Assembly (NCBI GenBank): GCA_013695765.1
Contig: JACCZW010000095.1
Span: forward strand, 1 to 39,611
DNA: 39,611 bases
Direction: 5' to 3'
Source of the DNA: Gammaproteobacteria bacterium
Lineage (GTDB): Bacteria; Pseudomonadota; Gammaproteobacteria; JACCYU01
Shown here: positions 34,625-39,611 of the stretch, piece by piece
Numbering within the stretch: position 1 is the stretch's first letter
How the letters are laid out: every line of letters starts with the position of its first letter
The notes under the pieces: generated by a model
The model's input: the letters and a program-made list of their open reading frames with translations, nothing else
Databases searched by the model: none
Told to the model about the DNA's origin: nothing
Translations under genes and position numbers: made by a program

Positions 34625-35481
34625 GCAATAAATCACAATCGCGCAATTCCCCCCGCGACCCAAAAAAGATTGAGGCCGAGCTCGACCGTACTCGCGGTGA
34701 AATGAGCGAAACGCTGGATGCGCTCCAGGAAAAACTGGCACCCGGCTCGATGTTCGACGAGGCGGTGAACTATTTCCGCAACAGCGGCGGTGGCGAATTC
34801 GCCTCGAACTTCAAGCATTCGATAACGCAAAATCCAGTGCCCGTGACCCTGGTCGGCGTCGGCCTGGCGTGGCTGGCGCTGGCTGGCAGGGGCGGCGGGT
34901 CGTCGTCCGACATGTTTGATGAGAGTGACTATGACGATCCGTACCTTCACACGGAATATCCGGACGACTGGCCCGCGTCGCAGCCCGAAGGCCTGGAAGG
35001 AATATCCGGCGGCACCGCGCCCGGCGATGACGTCGCACCGGGTATGGCGCCAATCGGCACGGACCCTGATCAACCCGGCCGCATGAAACGCATGGCCAGC
35101 GGCGGGCGCGAGCGCATGCGTGGCGTCTCTCGCGGCGCGCGGCAGGGCATGTCGGGTGCTGGCGCAATGGGGCGGCGTCAGGCCGCTCGCGCAAAAAGCG
35201 GATTCGAACACATGCTGCACGAGCAGCCGCTGGTGCTGGGCGCCATTGGTGTGGCATTGGGCGCAGCACTTGCCGCCGGCTTGCCGGGAACCCGGCGCGA
35301 GGATGAACTGATGGGCGAGACGCGCGATCAGTTCATGGACAAGGCGCAGCACAAGGGTAAGGAACAGCTAGTCAAGGAAAAACAGGTCGCGAAATCGGCC
35401 GGCGATGCCGCGAAGAAGGAAGTCAAAAAGAAACCGGACGACACACAGCGGAACGCCTCGAACGAAGGTTCGTCCGGGTAG
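34621..35481 (+). CDS. DUF3618 domain-containing protein
   Basis: A 286-residue protein with the DUF3618 signature at its N-terminus (PKKIEAELDRTRGEMSETLD, ALQEKLAPG), a central membrane anchor (NPVPVTLVGVGLAWLAL), a long Gly/Met/Arg-rich middle and another anchor (VLGAIGVALGAALAAGLPGT), then a Lys-rich tail. This is the third gene of the cluster and is translationally coupled to the holin-like gene. Clusters of a YqjD-like protein, a holin-X protein and DUF3618 occur in several proteobacteria and are associated with envelope or starvation stress; here the role is inference. Confidence 0.88.
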   Translation: MSNKSQSRNSPRDPKKIEAELDRTRGEMSETLDALQEKLAPGSMFDEAVNYFRNSGGGEFASNFKHSITQNPVPVTLVGVGLAWLALAGRGGGSSSDMFDESDYDDPYLHTEYPDDWPASQPEGLEGISGGTAPGDDVAPGMAPIGTDPDQPGRMKRMASGGRERMRGVSRGARQGMSGAGAMGRRQAARAKSGFEHMLHEQPLVLGAIGVALGAALAAGLPGTRREDELMGETRDQFMDKAQHKGKEQLVKEKQVAKSAGDAAKKEVKKKPDDTQRNASNEGSSG

Positions 35482-35877
35482 TGTTGCGCAGGAATTGCAT
35501 TGAGCGCCGGTTCCGGCAGTGATTTATGCACGCAAGCCGAGTGCGTAGGATGGCGTTGCTGGAATCGATATATGCCGATGTTTCTCTGTCAATCGTTCTG
35601 AATTGAGGGCGCAAGCACGCCGAGGGTAAACGCCAGACATCGATAAAACCCTGCGGCACCGGTTCGCCCGCCTATCAAAGGCTATACGGTTAGATTTCGG
35701 GACGACACGCCTCGTGTCGTCTGGCGCAAGCCGTCCCCACTGGCGGCAAGAAGATAAAAAGCCGTGTAAACTTGCCGCGGTCGCCTGCCACCGCAATATT
35801 TTCGCGCGTTACCTGCGCACGGTTCGTGCTGGTTTTAGCCTGCCTGAACGGGCTTCACTTAATAAACCCTAAAAGGA
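35482..35877. other. Intergenic region before the BCCT transporter
   Basis: 396 bases with no believable reading frame on either strand. A hairpin at 35701-35721 is listed separately. The last 30 bases carry AAAAGGA close to the TTG start of the transporter. Confidence 0.5.
35701..35721. repeat. 9-bp perfect hairpin with a 3-base loop
   Basis: GACGACACG (35701-35709), loop CCT, then CGTGTCGTC (35713-35721). It is 219 bases after the DUF3618 stop and has no T tract, so it may be a processing or termination hairpin or an operator for the transporter gene. Confidence 0.55.
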
Positions 35878-37461
35878 TTGGCCATCGACACGCAGCCCGC
35901 CACAGACCGGCAACCTGCCCTAGGCAGCGTCTTCTACGTTTCTGTCGGGCTTTCTACGCTGTTTGTATTGTGGGGTGTCGTATTCCCGCACAACCTCGCT
36001 AGACGGGCTACAGCGGCGCTGGACTACGTGATGACCAGCTTCGGATGGGTTTACATCATCTCGACTTTCGGCTTTCTGATATTCGTGCTGTATCTAGCCT
36101 GCAGCCGGTACGGCGGCATCCGGCTGGGCAAGGACAGTGACCGCCCCGAATTTCGCACGGTTTCGTGGCTGGCCATGATGTTCAGCGCGGGCATGGGCAT
36201 CGGCCTCATGTTCTTCGGGGTTTACGAACCCCTCGCGCACTTCGAAAACCCGCCTTTCGGCCTGGCGCAGCCCGGCACCGAGCACGCCGCGCAACTCGCC
36301 ATCCAATATTCGTATTTTCATTGGGGCCTGCACGCTTGGGGCATCTTCGCGGTGGTCGGCCTGTCGCTCGCCTATTCCGTGTTCCGCAAGGGCAGAAGTG
36401 GTCTGATCAGCCCCATGTTCTATCCACTCCTGGGGAGTCGTGTGGAGGGTCCGATCGGCACGGCAATCGATTGTCTGGCCGTGTTCGCCACCTTGTTCGG
36501 CTCGGCCACGTCGCTGGGCCTGGGCACCTTGCAGATCAGCGGCGGCCTGACGTCCGTGTTCGGTATGCCGAACGCGCTGACACTACAGCTCGCGGTTATC
36601 GCGGTAATGACTTTTTGCTTTACGCTTTCCGCCGTGTCGGGCGTACACCGCGGCATCCAGTGGTTGAGCAACATAAATATGGTGCTCGCGACGTTGCTGT
36701 TGCTGTTCCTGCTGTTCTGCGGCCCGACTGTGTTTCTGCTCAACTTTTTTACGAATTCGATCGGCAATTATATCGGCCAGTTCTTCCAGATGAGTTTCAG
36801 GTCGGCGGTGTTCGGCGATGCGGTCTGGATGCAGAACTGGACGATCTTCTACTGGGCCTGGTGGATCTCGTGGGCGCCGTTCGTCGGCACCTTCATCGCT
36901 CGCATTTCGCGCGGTCGAACCATCCGCGAGTTCGTGTGCGGCGTGTTGTTCGTGCCCAGCCTGGTCAGCTTCCTGTGGTTTTCCGTGTTCGGTGGCGCGG
37001 CTATCGATCTGGAGCTGTCCGGTATCGCTGATATCTCAGCCGTGACCAGCCAGTCGGCGGTGTTGTTCGATACTTTGAACGCTTATCCATTAAGCACCAT
37101 CACGTCGCTCCTGGCGGTAGCGCTGATCGCCCTGTTTTTCATCAGCGGCGCCGATTGTGGCTCGGTGGTGCTGGGCATGCTCTCCTCGGGCGGTACATTG
37201 AGTCCACCGACTAAGGTTGTCGTGCTATGGGGCACCCTCACGGGCCTTTGCGCGGCCGTGTTGCTGCTGGCGGGTGGGCTCAACGCCTTGCAGACCGCCA
37301 CCATCCTGGTAGCCGTGCCATTTGCGTTCGTCATGATGGGATTGTGCTATGCCCTCATCATGGATCTGCGCAGCGATCGGCGCGCCAGCCTGCAAGCCGT
37401 GGCGATCTCCGATAGTCACGTCGGCGCTGCCGGCGACCGCCGCGCTAGCTCGCGTTCGTAA
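35878..37461 (+). CDS. BCCT-family betaine/choline/carnitine transporter
   Basis: A 527-residue, 12-helix secondary transporter. The glycine-rich helix with MFSAGMGIGLMFFGVYEPL (TM3) and the family motif WTIFYWAWWISWAPFVGTFI (TM8), followed by ARISRGRTIREFV, identify a BCCT protein importing betaine-type osmolytes with Na+ or H+. The first possible start is TTG at 35878, since a stop lies 15 bases upstream in frame; the AAAAGGA before it is very close (1 base), which is unusual. The C-terminal tail is short, unlike the long regulatory tails of osmosensing BetP. Confidence 0.92.
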   Translation: MAIDTQPATDRQPALGSVFYVSVGLSTLFVLWGVVFPHNLARRATAALDYVMTSFGWVYIISTFGFLIFVLYLACSRYGGIRLGKDSDRPEFRTVSWLAMMFSAGMGIGLMFFGVYEPLAHFENPPFGLAQPGTEHAAQLAIQYSYFHWGLHAWGIFAVVGLSLAYSVFRKGRSGLISPMFYPLLGSRVEGPIGTAIDCLAVFATLFGSATSLGLGTLQISGGLTSVFGMPNALTLQLAVIAVMTFCFTLSAVSGVHRGIQWLSNINMVLATLLLLFLLFCGPTVFLLNFFTNSIGNYIGQFFQMSFRSAVFGDAVWMQNWTIFYWAWWISWAPFVGTFIARISRGRTIREFVCGVLFVPSLVSFLWFSVFGGAAIDLELSGIADISAVTSQSAVLFDTLNAYPLSTITSLLAVALIALFFISGADCGSVVLGMLSSGGTLSPPTKVVVLWGTLTGLCAAVLLLAGGLNALQTATILVAVPFAFVMMGLCYALIMDLRSDRRASLQAVAISDSHVGAAGDRRASSRS

Positions 37462-37489
37462 CGATCTGATCCCAAGCACCCCATCCGCG

Positions 37490-38206
37490 ATGCACCCTTG
37501 CCTGATCGTGAAACTGGGTTCGGCGCCCGAGCACCTGCGGGCGCGGCGCGGCGACTTCGAGCATTACTTCGCTAAAGGTTTGGAAATCGATCTAGATAAG
37601 TGTCTGGTAGTCAATCCCGAGGCGGGCGACATGCTGCCGGACGCGCGGCATTTCCGCGGTGTCGTGATCACCGGCTCGGACGCGATGCTGACCGACAACA
37701 CGGACTGGAGCCTGCGCGCGCAGGCCTGGCTGGAGCGAATTTTGCCAGACGAAAAGATGCCGGTGCTGGGCGTGTGCTACGGTCATCAATTACTGGCGCA
37801 GGCTTTGGGCGGCAAAATCGGATGGTCGCAAAACGGCGAAGAGCTGGGCACCATTTCGGCGGAACTCACAGGAGATGGTCAGCGCGACCCACTGCTTGAC
37901 GCGCTTCCGCTCGATTTCGTCGTGCAGGCGGCGCACAGCCAGGCGGTGCTGGAACTGCCTCCCGGCGCGCGGCTGCTGGGGCGCAACGCGCACGAGCCAA
38001 TTCAGGCGTTCGCGTGGGGAACGAATGCCTGGGGCGTGCAATTTCATCCGGAATTCGACGCGGATATCAGCCGTTTTTACATCGAAGACGACCGCGAAAC
38101 GCTCGAACGCGATGGTCGCGAGCCGGATGCGATGATGCGCGCGACGCGCGACACGGATCATGGCGCAGCGCTGCTGCGCCGCTTCGCGAAGCGGTTACGC
38201 GGCTAG
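37490..38206 (+). CDS. Class I glutamine amidotransferase domain protein
   Basis: A 238-residue protein of the GuaA-type GATase fold: nucleophile Cys96 in VLGVCYGHQLLA, and the His186/Glu188 pair in WGVQFHPEFD complete the triad. The oxyanion loop TGSDAML is present. Stand-alone GATases of this type hydrolyse gamma-glutamyl amides or glutamine, with unclear substrates. It starts 28 bases after the BCCT gene, on the same strand, suggesting a common transcript. The start at 37490 replaces an upstream frame overlapping the transporter. Confidence 0.9.
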   Translation: MHPCLIVKLGSAPEHLRARRGDFEHYFAKGLEIDLDKCLVVNPEAGDMLPDARHFRGVVITGSDAMLTDNTDWSLRAQAWLERILPDEKMPVLGVCYGHQLLAQALGGKIGWSQNGEELGTISAELTGDGQRDPLLDALPLDFVVQAAHSQAVLELPPGARLLGRNAHEPIQAFAWGTNAWGVQFHPEFDADISRFYIEDDRETLERDGREPDAMMRATRDTDHGAALLRRFAKRLRG

Positions 38207-38335
38207 CGCCGGGGCAAGCTGGAGCGCCATACACCCGCCGCTGCCTGAGACCGAAGCGCGGGCGTCGTGTAATCAAGCGCGCCGGCAGACGCTGCCGTTA
38301 CACCGGAATCAGGCTTTGCCGCCCCGCCCCCATCC

Positions 38336-39611
38336 TCAACGGCAGCTTCGCAACAAACCGCTTTCGATGAGCGCATCGCGCCACGTTTGCGCCATTCTCC
38401 TATAGCCCGCCGGGTTGGGATAAAGCGCGCCATGCAAGTCCGCCATGTCGTTCAGTGCGTGATCGATCACCATCACCTTGTGGGGCCCACTCACGGCGGT
38501 CTCACTCCCCGCCGCCATTGCCGCCAGTCCGTGGCTGAACTGCTGAAAGCCCGGTAAAGCAGCGAGCCTGCCGACCGGCGCGGCCACCACAACGGCAACG
38601 CGATTGCCGCCGGCGCTGGCTTGCCAGCGGGCGATCTCATCGAGGATCGCGACCAGGCCCGCGACGCCATCGGCGATATGGCCACGCTCGATCTGTAGCA
38701 GGACCACATCCGCCGGATGCGCTGACAGCCATCCGTAGATACCGTCCGTACCGTCTCCGCGCCGGCCGTAGGCGAGCTCGCTCAACGACCAGCCGGGGTG
38801 GGCCTCTTGATCTACGTCAGATTCCGTCACCCCAACAGCCGAAGCCGGGGACCCGACGAAGTCCACCCGGTACCCGTCTGCCGTCAGCAGATCGATCAGC
38901 GGTGGCCGGAAACCGCCGCGTCGCGCGGCGTTAACCACGCCGGCGGTGGTCGCGCCGCCCAGCGCCATCAACCGGGACTCGAACGTTAACCGTGCACTCC
39001 AGCGCGCCGTGTTACCCGCGCCGACGACTTCATACGTAAAGCGATCACTGACGCCCGGTGCGTCGCGATACGGCACGTACGCGTATTGCCCGATGAGCGC
39101 ATCGCGCAGGGACACGCTGCCATTGCGGCCGTCGCTCACCAGGCGATAAAGCCGTGGCCCAGCTGGTTGGGCAACGCCCGCGGACAAGTTTCCGACCGTC
39201 ATCTCCGTATTCGACACTACGCGGCAAATTTCGCCCGACGTACCCGCGGCCAGTACCGTAACCCGGGCCCGGTTGGACTTGAGTCCACGGTCGTCTTGCA
39301 CCGTGTAATAGAGCGCGTCGGAGAGGTCAGCGGTCGCTTTGTTCCGCACATAGCTCACCGTGCCATCCGCATTCGCCCACGCGATGCCGTTGCGCGGCTG
39401 TGTCACGATATCGATCGAAGCCGGATTCAAGCGCCCGCTAAACGCTACGTCGTTGCTCAACACGTCGATCATTATTGGCGTCGTCCCGCCGGTCGATTTG
39501 ACGGCTGCGGTGCGCATCGCGGTCAAGCTATTGGCCACGACGGCGGGGCTTCCACCGCCAACATCGGCGCCGGCATCGGGAGGCGGCCCCGGTGGTTGCT
39601 CGTCCGGCGGC
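38336..39611 (-). CDS. Surface protein with Ig/cadherin-like domains and a degenerate SGNH domain (N-terminus cut by window edge)
   Basis: The frame is open to the window end, so the protein continues upstream; 424 residues are visible. It begins with a Pro/Gly/Asp linker (PPDEQPPGPPPDAGAD), then two Ig/cadherin-like modules (IDVLSNDVAFSGRLNPASID with DGTVSYVRNKAT; SVSLRDALIGQYAYVPYRDA), then a C-terminal SGNH-hydrolase-type domain: GGATTAG for block I, VDFVGS, HPGW, DVVLLQIERGHI and NPAGYRRMAQTW for block V. The catalytic Ser, Asn and His positions are Ala, Gly and Tyr (see findings), so enzymatic activity is unlikely. The GTG at 39538 is internal. It is probably secreted or surface-attached. 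Confidence 0.8.
   Translation of the reverse strand, partial: PPDEQPPGPPPDAGADVGGGSPAVVANSLTAMRTAAVKSTGGTTPIMIDVLSNDVAFSGRLNPASIDIVTQPRNGIAWANADGTVSYVRNKATADLSDALYYTVQDDRGLKSNRARVTVLAAGTSGEICRVVSNTEMTVGNLSAGVAQPAGPRLYRLVSDGRNGSVSLRDALIGQYAYVPYRDAPGVSDRFTYEVVGAGNTARWSARLTFESRLMALGGATTAGVVNAARRGGFRPPLIDLLTADGYRVDFVGSPASAVGVTESDVDQEAHPGWSLSELAYGRRGDGTDGIYGWLSAHPADVVLLQIERGHIADGVAGLVAILDEIARWQASAGGNRVAVVVAAPVGRLAALPGFQQFSHGLAAMAAGSETAVSGPHKVMVIDHALNDMADLHGALYPNPAGYRRMAQTWRDALIESGLLRSCR

Noticed and set aside
1-39611. CRISPR arrays, tRNA or rRNA genes, insertion sequences, prophage
   Set aside because: No regularly spaced repeats, no tRNA cloverleaf with an intact T-loop, no rRNA motifs and no transposase or phage structural genes were seen. 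The holin-family protein belongs to a chromosomal stress-type cluster, not to a phage.

Overview
This 39.6 kb GC-rich window looks like a gammaproteobacterial chromosome segment, probably an environmental lineage outside the enterics. The evidence is gene content and order: a nine-gene System I cytochrome c maturation operon (ccmABCDEFGHI), xseB-ispA with dxs nearby, gcvR divergent from dapA-bamC, and small families typical of the group (DUF6494, DUF4124, DUF4156, PA0069-type radical SAM). I cannot name the genus. I found no rRNA, tRNA, CRISPR array, phage module or intact insertion sequence.

Layout. 1-2342: end of a MerR-type mercury regulator cut by the window edge, a gene-poor gap with a possible ORF remnant, then an OFA-family MFS transporter with a 47-residue one-helix partner. 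2523-9535 (minus): the ccm operon, tightly packed, including ccmD (51 aa). 9536-12430: a decayed glycoside-hydrolase remnant, a DUF6494 gene, xseB-ispA, and a decayed histidine-kinase remnant. 12430-16365: aldo/keto reductase, DUF4197 protein and a predicted outer-membrane beta-barrel. 16558-19426: dxs and folE2. 19476-22215: bamC-dapA (minus) divergent from gcvR. 22298-28666: a PIN-PhoH ATPase, a LysR regulator divergent from class I fructose-bisphosphate aldolase, a DUF4124 protein, proS and a DUF4156 lipoprotein. 28768-33182: a metallo-beta-lactamase-fold hydrolase, a Ser/Gly-rich small protein, a PA0069-type radical SAM gene broken by a frameshift and coupled to a 51-residue upstream ORF, a lipoprotein plus SMR transporter pair, and folD. 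33183-35481: a regulatory-looking gap followed by a three-gene envelope-stress-type cluster (YqjD/ElaB-like, holin-X/YqjE-like, DUF3618). 35878-38206: a BCCT transporter and a class I glutamine amidotransferase. 38336-39611 (minus): C-terminal part of a large secreted or surface protein with Ig/cadherin-like domains and an SGNH-fold domain that has lost its catalytic residues.

How it fits together. Most of the window is housekeeping: haem attachment to periplasmic c-type cytochromes, isoprenoid precursors (Dxs, IspA), folate/one-carbon metabolism (FolE2, FolD, GcvR), lysine/diaminopimelate synthesis (DapA), outer-membrane assembly (BamC), translation (ProS) and glycolysis, gluconeogenesis or the Calvin cycle (FBA). 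The accessory material lies in the interval that separates ispA from dxs, with pseudogene remnants on both sides of xseB-ispA, and at the right end. I did not find a clear new multi-gene system. The best leads are the catalytically disabled SGNH domain, the coupled small ORF plus frameshifted radical SAM gene, the orphan beta-barrel, and two unusual inverted repeats upstream of the stress cluster.
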